7,199 bases of DNA from Methanobrevibacter sp. (GTDB lineage: Archaea > Methanobacteriota > Methanobacteria > Methanobacteriales > Methanobacteriaceae), in contig JAGCLR010000102.1 of NCBI GenBank assembly GCA_017646885.1, positions 1-7,199 on the forward strand, given 5' to 3'. A program made the position numbers and the translations under genes. Positions 1-5,605 of the stretch are shown one piece after another. Each line of letters begins with the position of its first letter. Position 1 is the first letter of the stretch. The notes beneath the pieces were generated by a model. It was given only the letters and a program-made list of their open reading frames with translations. It made no database searches and was not told the origin of the DNA.

Positions 1-604
1 GTGAATTCAAGGTAATCACTTCACAGCCTGCTTTTCTGAAAACTATAGGTGAAAGTTCAGATCCTGCACCGCATGCACAGTCAATGACCACTTTAAGTCC
101 AGGCTTAATGTCTACAATTTCCAATAAATCATCAATGTATTGCTTTTTGATTTCATCGTTATGGCTTATGATTCCGATTTTATCCCATTCAACTTTGCCG
201 AAATCCTCATTATAATAAATTTCTTCGATTTTTTCTTCCTGCTCTGGGGTGTAAGCCATTCCATTTTTGTTCCAAAGCTTGATTCCGTTGTATTGTGATG
301 GATTGTGGGATGCTGTAAGCATTATTCCTGCATCTGCATCAAGCTTCAATGTTGCATAACCTACAAGAGGTGTTGGGACCATGCCTATTTTGACAACGTC
401 TACCCCATGCTCAATGAGTCCTGCAGTGATAGCCTGTTCCAACATTCTGTTGGTGGTTCTAGTGTCATAACCAATAACAACTTTTCCAGCATTATTCAAG
501 TATTTAGCTAAGGATTTACCTATTTTCAATGCCAGTTCTGAATTGATTTCCGAACCGATCTTTCCTCTGATTCCAGAAGTTCCGAATAGCTTTTTATTTG
601 TCAT
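1..604 (-). CDS. glmM: Phosphoglucosamine/phosphomannomutase family protein, N-terminal part (cut by window edge)
   Basis: My translation gives 201 residues starting MTNKKLFGTSGIRG. Two family hallmarks of the alpha-D-phosphohexomutases are visible: the N-terminal phosphate-binding GTSGIRG (residues 8-14) and the active-site loop TASHNP (97-102). Ser99 in that loop is the expected phosphoserine that exchanges phosphate between C1 and C6 of the sugar. The visible part covers domain I and the start of domain II; the metal-binding and sugar-binding loops lie beyond the edge. The ATG at 604-602 is supported by GGAGAGTGA just upstream. The gene starts 23 bases after the apgM stop, so the two are probably co-transcribed. 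In archaea this family supplies glucosamine-1-phosphate or mannose-1-phosphate for pseudomurein precursors and glycans. The exact sugar specificity (GlmM or ManB) cannot be decided from this fragment, so the symbol is tentative. Confidence 0.9.
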   Translation of the reverse strand, partial: MTNKKLFGTSGIRGKIGSEINSELALKIGKSLAKYLNNAGKVVIGYDTRTTNRMLEQAITAGLIEHGVDVVKIGMVPTPLVGYATLKLDADAGIMLTASHNPSQYNGIKLWNKNGMAYTPEQEEKIEEIYYNEDFGKVEWDKIGIISHNDEIKKQYIDDLLEIVDIKPGLKVVIDCACGAGSELSPIVFRKAGCEVITLNS

Positions 605-627
605 GATTCACTCTCCAATTGGAATAT

Positions 628-1866
628 TTAAGCTCCGAATTTATGTGCATAGCCCATAAGGTCAGTAAGGATATTCATCACATCTGCCCCTCTGATTCTG
701 CACATGCCACCTTTAGCCACTGCAAATTCATTGTATTCACAGACATCATCCACTCTGACTTCAGGACCATTGATTAGAATAGGGACTGGGTCTCCAGAGT
801 GGTTTTTGACAGAAATAGGAGTTGAATGGTCTGCAGTTAAAAAGATATAGCAATTTTCCAGTTTAAGAAGTTCGCTCATAACAACTGCATCAACCTTTTC
901 AATGAATTTAAGTTTTTCCTCTGCATTTCCATCGTGGCCCGCTTCATCTGCACCGTCGATATTGATCAGGAAGAAATCATGGTCACTGTTATTCACTTGA
1001 TCAATGATTGTGTCTCTAATGTTTTCAAGGTTTGTATCGGTTCCGCCGGTTACACCTTCCATTTCAATGATGTCCATTCCAGCAAAACGGCCAATACCCA
1101 TAATAAGACCAGTTTCTGCAATGCATGCAGAATTCACTTCGTATTTATCGTTGATTGATTCCACTTCAGGAACTTCTCCTGCACCACGAGGAATGATTAT
1201 ATTAGCAGGGGCTTCACCTTCTTCTATTCTTTTAAGGTTTACTGGATGGTCTTTAGTCATTTCATAAGATTTAGCTACTAACTTGTTTAATATGTCTGCA
1301 GTTTTTTCTGCTTCTGGACTTCCATCAAGAGCTTTAACTACTTTTGGCTTGTTTCCTTCGACTTTAGGGTCTGCATCACTTACTTTGCCAGACAATCCTT
1401 CTCCTCTAAGTACCAATACTGCTCTGTGTCCAGTTGATTCCTTGAAGATGATTTCAATATCCTCATAGCCTTCAAGTTTCATGGTGTTTAAGGTTGCTAC
1501 TATTTCATCAGTTCCATCTCTGATTCTTCCAGCACGTCTGTCTGTAATGATTCCATCTTCATCTGATGTTGAAAAATTGCATCTGAATGCTATATCTCCA
1601 GGAATAACATCTACACCAACTCCTACAGCTTCAAATGGGCCTCTTCCAGTATATACTTCATAAGGATTGTAACCTAAAATTGATAAGTGTGCTGTGTCAC
1701 TTCCTGGAATGATTCCAGGTGCAATTGAATCCATTAATCCAGTAATTCCCCTTTCAGCCATCTTATCCATATTTGGAGTTTTAGCTGCTTGAAGTGTAGT
1801 TTGATTGTTAAGTTCCTTTAAAGGACGGCCTGCCATCCCATCCATAACCAATATTATTCCTTTCAT
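628..1866 (-). CDS. apgM: 2,3-bisphosphoglycerate-independent phosphoglycerate mutase, archaeal type (ApgM)
   Basis: A 412-residue protein, about the usual length for archaeal ApgM. It interconverts 3- and 2-phosphoglycerate in cytosolic glycolysis/gluconeogenesis, which in a methanogen runs mainly in the biosynthetic direction. It belongs to the alkaline phosphatase superfamily. I see the N-terminal metal-binding Asp (ILVMDGM, D9), the catalytic serine in GSDTAH (S56), the metal-site cluster [10 protein letters not shown] (304-313), TADHSTP (D346, H347) and HSGDPVP (H356). All the key metal and phosphoryl-transfer residues I know for the family appear intact. The ATG at 1866 has GGTGA four bases upstream, matching the methanogen anti-SD. 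The gene is first in an operon with the phosphohexomutase, and about 400 bases of AT-rich DNA separate it from the DUF92 gene upstream. Identification is firm. Confidence 0.97.
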   Translation of the reverse strand: MKGIILVMDGMAGRPLKELNNQTTLQAAKTPNMDKMAERGITGLMDSIAPGIIPGSDTAHLSILGYNPYEVYTGRGPFEAVGVGVDVIPGDIAFRCNFSTSDEDGIITDRRAGRIRDGTDEIVATLNTMKLEGYEDIEIIFKESTGHRAVLVLRGEGLSGKVSDADPKVEGNKPKVVKALDGSPEAEKTADILNKLVAKSYEMTKDHPVNLKRIEEGEAPANIIIPRGAGEVPEVESINDKYEVNSACIAETGLIMGIGRFAGMDIIEMEGVTGGTDTNLENIRDTIIDQVNNSDHDFFLINIDGADEAGHDGNAEEKLKFIEKVDAVVMSELLKLENCYIFLTADHSTPISVKNHSGDPVPILINGPEVRVDDVCEYNEFAVAKGGMCRIRGADVMNILTDLMGYAHKFGA

Positions 1867-1950
1867 GTTTTCACCATCACGATAAATAGAATATTAATTA
1901 AATTATTTTGATTTAATAATGTTTTAATGTTTTTTAGTTTTTTTAATTTT

Positions 1951-1970
1951 TTAATAGTTATCACTATTAA
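1951..1970. repeat. Perfect inverted repeat (8-base arms, 4-base spacer) upstream of apgM
   Basis: TTAATAGT-TATC-ACTATTAA: two perfect 8-base arms around TATC. It lies 85-104 bases before the apgM start, so it could be an operator or an RNA hairpin in the leader. It is AT-rich apart from one G and two C (plus strand), so chance occurrence is possible. Confidence 0.5.
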
Positions 1971-2003
1971 GATATTATTAATAAAATATATGAATTTATA
2001 TGC

Positions 2004-2013
2004 TTATAAAATT
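2004..2013 (-). promoter_or_regulatory. Possible TATA box of the apgM-glmM operon
   Basis: Read on the minus strand, this is TTTTATAAGC, preceded by an A-rich stretch (ACAAA) that could act as a BRE. The start of transcription would fall near 1980, giving a leader of roughly 115 bases that includes the inverted repeat at 1951-1970. The surrounding DNA is so AT-rich that other TATA-like strings exist nearby (for example around 1994-2000), so this is only a candidate. Confidence 0.25.
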
Positions 2014-2160
2014 TGTTTTTATTTAGTGGATATTTTTTTAAAAAACTTGAAAAAGTAGTTGAAATTTTATTTGTATTAAGTGAAATTGAGAAAAAACATT
2101 AAATATTAAACATTACTTTAGAAATTCTTTTTTCAATTAAAATTTAAGATAAATGAATAA

Positions 2161-2268
2161 TAAAAAAGGATTAAAAAGAATTAAAAATAGTAAAAAAAGT
2201 TAAAAGAATAAAAAAGAATAAATGAGTTAAAAAGAGTTAAAAAAAGAAAATAAAATAAATTAAAGAGT
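2161..2268 (-). terminator. Multi-U-tract terminator array of the DUF92 gene
   Basis: Directly after the DUF92 stop codon, the coding strand carries at least eight T-runs of 4-7 bases in about 95 bases, arranged as imperfect repeats of a unit like TTCTTTTTAA. No GC-rich stem precedes them. This is the expected form of an archaeal intrinsic (U-tract) terminator. The segment nearest the stop, 2236-2256, is identical over 21 bases to the segment after rps3ae at 3290-3310. Confidence 0.65.
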
Positions 2269-2967
2269 TTACATTACAGAAACAATACCTATGATTGCAC
2301 CACAGATTGTTGCAAGCAAATTCACATGTTCATTGTTAATGTAATTTCTTCTCTCAAGGATTGCTCCAAGAATGCTGTCTATAAAGCAACCTAAAGTTCC
2401 TGAAATAACGGATATCTTAATGGCTATTGTTGGATCTGGAATCACGCCAAGCAAGTATGAGGCTATTCCGATTATTCCTGCACCTACAATTGCTGCAGAA
2501 GTTCCTAAAATTGATATTGCACCATCGGTTCCTGCAGGCACTTTTTTGAATGTGGTTATTAGGCGAGGCTCTTGGAGAACACCTATTTCACTTGCTAATG
2601 TGTCTGCTGTAGCTGTAGCTACCGCTCCAATGAATCCTCCTGCCAAAGGAAGGTAATAGCTTCCAAATGCAGCCATTAAAAAAGCAACCAATCCGTTGGA
2701 AATAACGTTTTTAGCCGTTCTTGTCTTTTCGTACTGTCCGATCTCTTGCTTGTAAGGTTTTGAAAATCTTGTAGCGAATATGCTTAGACCGAAGAACAAT
2801 ACGATTAAGACAAACCAACGTACTCCTGCTGAAAAGATGATTGTAATTCCCATAAATACCATTATAAGGGAACCTAACAAGTCTAAACTTTTTCGTTTAT
2901 AGCTTATTCCACCTAAAATAAACAGAAGTATAACATATCCCCAATTTATTACGAAAGCTTCATGCAT
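2269..2967 (-). CDS. DUF92 family integral membrane protein (possible isoprenoid-phosphate kinase relative)
   Basis: A 232-residue, very hydrophobic protein with about six or seven membrane segments (roughly residues 8-24, 34-50, 51-66, 90-108, 110-126, 155-175, 184-202 and 214-231; some may merge). The conserved DUF92 motifs lie in order: ADTLASEIG (121-129), PAGTDGAISILG (144-155), GTLGCFIDSILGA (190-202) and NNEHVN (211-216). DUF92 includes the plant protein VTE6, a phytyl-phosphate kinase, so a role in phosphorylating isoprenoid phosphates at the membrane is a reasonable inference for archaea but is not shown here. I chose the ATG at 2967 because GTGAT lies three bases upstream. The longer reading from a TTG at 3000 adds 11 polar residues and has no ribosome binding site. 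It appears monocistronic. Confidence 0.88.
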   Translation of the reverse strand: MHEAFVINWGYVILLFILGGISYKRKSLDLLGSLIMVFMGITIIFSAGVRWFVLIVLFFGLSIFATRFSKPYKQEIGQYEKTRTAKNVISNGLVAFLMAAFGSYYLPLAGGFIGAVATATADTLASEIGVLQEPRLITTFKKVPAGTDGAISILGTSAAIVGAGIIGIASYLLGVIPDPTIAIKISVISGTLGCFIDSILGAILERRNYINNEHVNLLATICGAIIGIVSVM

Positions 2968-3046
2968 AGAATCACTTTTATAAATATTACAATTTTGCAA
3001 ATTTTAGTTTTATTAATTTTTTTAATAATTAGTCTAATATATCTTG

Positions 3047-3060
3047 TTTTTTATATTTGC
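3047..3060 (-). promoter_or_regulatory. Possible BRE/TATA of the DUF92 gene
   Basis: On the minus strand this reads GCAAATATAAAAAA, a TATA-like box preceded by purine-rich bases. Transcription would begin near 3025, giving a leader of about 60 bases to the ATG at 2967. The background is AT-rich, so support is weak. Confidence 0.3.
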
Positions 3061-3246
3061 TAATTATTATTTTGTTTCTAATTTGTATTAAATGTTATTT
3101 TTTATTTATTTATTACTTTTACTAACTTATTTAAATAGTTTACTATATTTTTTAATGGAATAAGTGGAGATTAATTAATTTAATTGATTAAAAACACTTA
3201 AAAATAGTGTAAAAACAGTATAAAAGAAGAAAATTGTTAAAATAAT

Positions 3247-3320
3247 AAAAATAGTAATTATAAGAAAAAATAGTAATTAAGAAAAAATAGTTAAAAAAAG
3301 AAAATAAAATATTAGAAAAT
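3247..3320 (-). terminator. Tandem U-tract terminator of rps3ae
   Basis: Three imperfect tandem copies of a 17-19-base unit (plus strand AAAAAATAGTAATTAAG) at about 3247-3264, 3265-3281 and 3282-3300 give three strong T-runs on the rps3ae coding strand. The last copy runs into the 21-base module (3290-3310) shared with the DUF92 gene terminator. There is no GC-rich stem, in keeping with archaeal U-tract termination. Confidence 0.65.
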
Positions 3321-3899
3321 TTATTCTAATACTTTACTTTTGATGATTTCCACTCTTTTAAGAGGATAGATTTTTTTAGCTTTGTGGTAAATTTCAGAAG
3401 CTAATCTACCGTTTACAGAGTTTTCTACAAGTTCATCAAAGGTTTTTTCTGAAGCTACTTTAGTAACTAATTCGTTAATGGTTTCTCTCATGTATTTTTG
3501 TTGGGAAGATTTTGCTCTTCTGGTAGTTACAGCTAATACATGAAGTTTTAATTTACGATCATCTTGGGTAGTTACGATAACAGGAGCATCGATTCTACTG
3601 GTTCCTCTTCTGATCATGCTTCTTACGTAATCAGTAGTGGTTTTGTGTCCAGTGAATTTGGTGTTTGCGATGTTTCCGTTTACATCATTTACTTCAAATT
3701 GTAATTTGATGTATTGTTTAGAGAAGTCACCGGTTAATTCTCTCATGGTTACTTCTACAGTTCTTCCGTACACGAGTTCAGGGTCTCTTGCAGGGGTGGT
3801 ACCGATTTCTTTGTCTCCGAATGCTACAGGAGTTTTAATGGTGTACCAAGATTTTTCTTTCCAAGTGTCACGTACTCTACGTCTTTGTTTCTTTGCCAT
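3321..3899 (-). CDS. rps3ae: 30S ribosomal protein eS1 (S3Ae)
   Basis: A 192-residue basic protein starting MAKKQRRRVRDTWKEKSWY, typical of archaeal S3Ae, a small-subunit ribosomal protein shared with eukaryotes and absent from bacteria. Family-like segments in order are the Arg/Lys-rich N-terminus (3-15), the WYTIKTP strand (18-24), GRTVEVTMRELTGDFSKQYIKLQFEV (45-70), the basic SMIRRGTSRID (93-103), and the C-terminal Lys-rich helix (KAKKIYPLKRVEIIKSK, about 173-189). The length is normal and nothing is missing. The ATG at 3899 is preceded by GAGAGG about 10 bases upstream. The gene stands alone: 353 bases follow it before the DUF92 gene, and it diverges from the amidotransferase cluster across a spacer of about 760 bases. 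High expression is expected, which fits its strong terminator. Confidence 0.97.
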   Translation of the reverse strand: MAKKQRRRVRDTWKEKSWYTIKTPVAFGDKEIGTTPARDPELVYGRTVEVTMRELTGDFSKQYIKLQFEVNDVNGNIANTKFTGHKTTTDYVRSMIRRGTSRIDAPVIVTTQDDRKLKLHVLAVTTRRAKSSQQKYMRETINELVTKVASEKTFDELVENSVNGRLASEIYHKAKKIYPLKRVEIIKSKVLE

Positions 3900-3976
3900 T
3901 TATATCATTCCTCTCTATATTTTTGACGTAATTATTTTTTAGAATAATTGTTTTTGTTTTTTTATTTGAAATAAAA

Positions 3977-3986
3977 CATAGCTATG
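3977..3986. repeat. Perfect 10-base palindrome CATAGCTATG with a partial second copy at 4023-4031
   Basis: CATAGCTATG is self-complementary. Eight of its bases, TAGCTATG, recur at 4024-4031, 45 bases away, so the two copies flank one of the two candidate rps3ae TATA boxes. The first copy also extends as TAGC-TATG-GCTA (3979-3990). Confidence 0.45.
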
Positions 3987-3989
3987 GCT

Positions 3990-4045
3990 AAACTATAATA
4001 TAATATAAAATAGGATAGAAATCTAGCTATGATATAAGTTTTTAT
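3990..4045 (-). promoter_or_regulatory. Probable rps3ae promoter region
   Basis: Two TATA-like candidates lie on the minus strand: ACTTATATC preceded by AAAA (around 4031-4043) and TTTTATATTATA (around 3999-4010). They would put the start near 4008 or near 3975, giving a leader of about 110 or 75 bases. A short hairpin (AATTATT/AATAATT, 3930-3949) would then lie in the leader. I cannot choose between the two boxes. Confidence 0.35.
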
Positions 4046-4132
4046 AAGTTTTTTTAATCCAATGATATTAATCTCATGATGAATAATCATTAGATGAAAT
4101 AAAAAATATAATATTAAAATCACAGGTTAATG

Positions 4133-4164
4133 GGCTAATGTCACTTTAGATATCTGAAGTGGCC
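4133..4164. repeat. GC-richer hairpin element in the divergent spacer
   Basis: The core arms CACTTTAGAT (4142-4151) and ATCTGAAGTG (4152-4161) are complementary except for one pair, which would be a U-G wobble in plus-strand RNA but a C-A mismatch on the minus strand. GGC (4133-4135) can pair with GCC (4162-4164) across a six-base bulge. This is the most structured and GC-rich point of the spacer. A TATA-like string at about 4103-4112 could start a plus-strand RNA near here, so it may be part of a small RNA, or a protein-binding palindrome. No known family is recognised. Confidence 0.45.
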
Positions 4165-4280
4165 TTATATCAAAAATAGATACAAAAATAGTTATAAAAT
4201 TTGATTATAAGCTAAATAATTTTTATAATCTATATTTTACCTGCTCTGGAATCAATCCATTTAAATTAAAATAATATCAT

Positions 4281-4304
4281 AAAAGTTTTAAATAAGTTTA
4301 AAAC
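4281..4304 (+). promoter_or_regulatory. Promoter-like AAAAGTTTTAAATA overlapping an inverted repeat
   Basis: AAAAG followed by TTTTAAATA resembles a BRE plus TATA box read on the plus strand. The same bases form an 8+8 inverted repeat, GTTTTAAA-TAAG-TTTAAAAC (4285-4304). If real, a transcript would start near 4315, well upstream of the amidotransferase gene. It may instead be AT-rich background. Confidence 0.25.
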
Positions 4305-4580
4305 CCGCCCATAAAGGTTATTGTTAGTTTTGATTTTTATAGTATATAAATATTTTTGATATTATAGTTTTTATCTAGTTCTTATTTTAGTATATTAGTT
4401 AATTTTTTAAGTTATATTTTACATATTTCTATTATACTCTAAATATTTTAAGTATTTTAGTATTTTAAATATCTTTAAAATATTCAATATTCCAAAATAT
4501 TTCCAATATATTTCTATAAAATGTTTAAAAATTTGCTGTTATATTGGTTTGATACTAAAACATTTAAATAATATAAAAAA

Positions 4581-4599
4581 TATAACAATTGTTATAAAA
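4581..4599 (+). promoter_or_regulatory. Probable promoter of the amidotransferase cluster, with a 16-base palindromic operator candidate
   Basis: TATAACAATTGTTATA (4581-4596) is a perfect palindrome. Its right end overlaps TTATAAAA (4592-4599), the best TATA box ahead of the amidotransferase gene, which would place the start near 4620 and give a leader of about 44 bases. A dimeric regulator bound here would compete with TBP/TFB, so repression is the natural inference. A second TATA-like string lies at about 4571-4580, and the palindrome would still be within the core promoter if that one is used. Confidence 0.45.
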
Positions 4600-4650
4600 C
4601 TTTTTTGTTACTTTTATGTTTCTATGAATTTGTTATATTAAAAAAATGAA

Positions 4651-4657
4651 AGGAGGT
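4651..4657 (+). promoter_or_regulatory. Ribosome binding site AGGAGGT deciding the amidotransferase start
   Basis: A strong Shine-Dalgarno sequence six bases before the ATG at 4664. It lies inside the reading frame that begins at the upstream ATG (4646), which has no ribosome binding site of its own. It therefore selects 4664, the start that puts the catalytic cysteine at position 2. Confidence 0.9.
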
Positions 4658-4663
4658 AAAAAA

Positions 4664-5467
4664 ATGTGTGAGATTTTTGGATTCAGCTCATCAAAGGAAG
4701 AAGAGCTTAATGATTATCTAAAGGAGTTTTATAGTCATTGTGAAGAGCATCCTCACGGTTGGGGTTTGGCTATTTTAGATCCAGAAAAATTCAGTGTAAT
4801 CAAAGAGCCAGTAAAAGCTCGAAGCAGTGTCATGCTTGGAAATATTCTATTGAATCCAATCGTTTCTAAAAATGCTTTAGCACACATTCGTTTAGGCACT
4901 ATTGGTGTGAAGGACTTTTACAATTGCCATCCTTTCGTTAAAAAAGACAATGCAGGTAGAAGATGGACTCTTATCCATAATGGAACTGTTTTCGACTGTC
5001 CTGATTTATGCAAATACAGCACTGAGGAAGAGGGAGAAACCGATTCCGAAAGAATTCTTCTAGCTATTGTTGATATGATAAACAAGTTTGAATCTTTTAA
5101 AGGAGAACCTTTAAGCTTAAAGGAGAGATTTGACATAGTTTCTGACTTGATAAGCTTTATGGCTTTAGCCAATAAATTAAATCTAATAGTTTATGATGGT
5201 GAACAGATGTACGTTCACACAAATTATAAAGGTTCCTTACATTATCTGAAAACAGAAAATAGCGTTTTCATTTCAACTCAAGCTTTAGATTCAAATGATT
5301 GGGAAGAAGTTCCGTTAAATACTCTAATTTCCTTTTCAAATGGGGAATTATTATTTGAAGCAAAACCTCATTCATTTGAATATGTTGAAACTGAAGAGCA
5401 GCTTAGGTTTATTGAAAAATTTGCCAGCACTTTAAATAGTGAGGTTAATGAAGAAAATGTGTGGTAA
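4664..5467 (+). CDS. Class II glutamine amidotransferase (Ntn-hydrolase, YafJ/EgtC-like)
   Basis: A 267-residue protein beginning MCEIFGFSS. Cys2 is the nucleophile of class II (Ntn) amidotransferases, exposed when Met1 is removed. Other family marks follow in order: HPHGWG (29-34), HIRLGTIG (74-81, substrate-binding Arg), CHPF (88-91), HNGTV (105-109, oxyanion Asn-Gly) and TDSE (126-129). The protein has only this domain, with no fused synthetase, so it resembles the stand-alone GATase_4 group (YafJ, DUG3, EgtC), whose members hydrolyse gamma-glutamyl amide bonds. It acts in the cytosol; there is no signal peptide or membrane segment. A longer reading from 4646 would bury Cys2 and is rejected. 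The two glutamate-cysteine ligase genes downstream suggest that its substrate is a gamma-glutamyl compound they make. That link is inference; the family assignment is strong. Confidence 0.93.
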   Translation: MCEIFGFSSSKEEELNDYLKEFYSHCEEHPHGWGLAILDPEKFSVIKEPVKARSSVMLGNILLNPIVSKNALAHIRLGTIGVKDFYNCHPFVKKDNAGRRWTLIHNGTVFDCPDLCKYSTEEEGETDSERILLAIVDMINKFESFKGEPLSLKERFDIVSDLISFMALANKLNLIVYDGEQMYVHTNYKGSLHYLKTENSVFISTQALDSNDWEEVPLNTLISFSNGELLFEAKPHSFEYVETEEQLRFIEKFASTLNSEVNEENVW

Positions 5468-5551
5468 ATAATCCTATGATTTTATGAATGGTTAAATAAA
5501 CCTGTTTTATGATAATTTGTAGTTTATTAAAAAAAATTTAGTTTTGGAAAT

Positions 5552-5566
5552 AAGAATATTATTCTT
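5552..5566. repeat. Short palindrome between amidotransferase and ligase genes
   Basis: AAGAATA-T-TATTCTT: 7-base arms around one base, 40-54 bases before the ligase start. It could bind a regulator of an internal promoter or be chance in AT-rich DNA. The 138-base gap holds no gene I can support and no clear terminator. Confidence 0.3.
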
Positions 5567-5605
5567 TCTTGAGGATGATATTAAATTGGAATTGGAGTTG
5601 ATTAA

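Larger units (their letters stand above)
1867..2268. other. 402-base AT-rich spacer: apgM upstream region and DUF92 gene terminator
   Basis: I find no supportable gene in it. The half next to apgM should carry the apgM-glmM promoter and includes an 8+8 inverted repeat at 1951-1970. The half next to the DUF92 gene (2161-2256) is a run of A-tracts on the plus strand, so U-tracts in the minus-strand transcript. Region 2030-2160 shows nothing I can interpret. Confidence 0.8.
2968..3320. other. 353-base AT-rich spacer between rps3ae and the DUF92 gene
   Basis: I see no gene in it. The left end should hold the promoter of the DUF92 gene. The right end (3247-3310) is the terminator array of rps3ae. 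A short imperfect hairpin, ACACT-loop-AGTGT (3194-3210), is the only other structure I noticed between them. Confidence 0.8.
3900..4663. other. 764-base divergent spacer without a supportable gene
   Basis: It separates rps3ae (minus) from the amidotransferase cluster (plus). I found no reading frame with a ribosome binding site or recognisable product, no tRNA and no CRISPR repeats. From left to right it contains a palindrome near the rps3ae promoter (3977-3986), a GC-richer hairpin element (4133-4164), an 8+8 inverted repeat (4285-4304) beside an isolated GC patch, phased A/T tracts (about 4441-4530), and the 16-base palindrome at the cluster promoter (4581-4596). Confidence 0.75.

Noticed and set aside
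305..511. Plus-strand open frame opposite the phosphohexomutase
   Set aside because: It lies antisense to a clear gene with GTSGIRG and TASHNP motifs, and its product is Cys-rich and low-complexity with no recognisable domain.
934..1663. Four plus-strand open frames opposite apgM
   Set aside because: They are antisense to a complete, motif-bearing apgM and look like frame shadows, with no ribosome binding sites of note.
2084..2138. Imperfect inverted repeat AATTG..AAAAAA / TTTTTT..CAATT
   Set aside because: The arms are almost pure A/T, interrupted by a bulge and separated by a long loop, so they are expected by chance in this spacer.
2968..3000. TTG-start extension of the DUF92 protein (11 residues)
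   Set aside because: There is no ribosome binding site before the TTG, while the ATG at 2967 has GTGAT three bases upstream and starts a protein that matches the family.
4076..4157. Possible box C/D small RNA (ATGATGA at 4076-4082, CTGA at 4154-4157)
   Set aside because: The spacing is longer than usual for archaeal C/D RNAs, I could not place convincing C' and D' boxes, and the CTGA is part of the hairpin arm.
4646..4663. Upstream ATG extending the amidotransferase by six residues
   Set aside because: It has no ribosome binding site, the strong AGGAGGT lies within the extension, and the extension would prevent Cys2 from becoming the N-terminal nucleophile.
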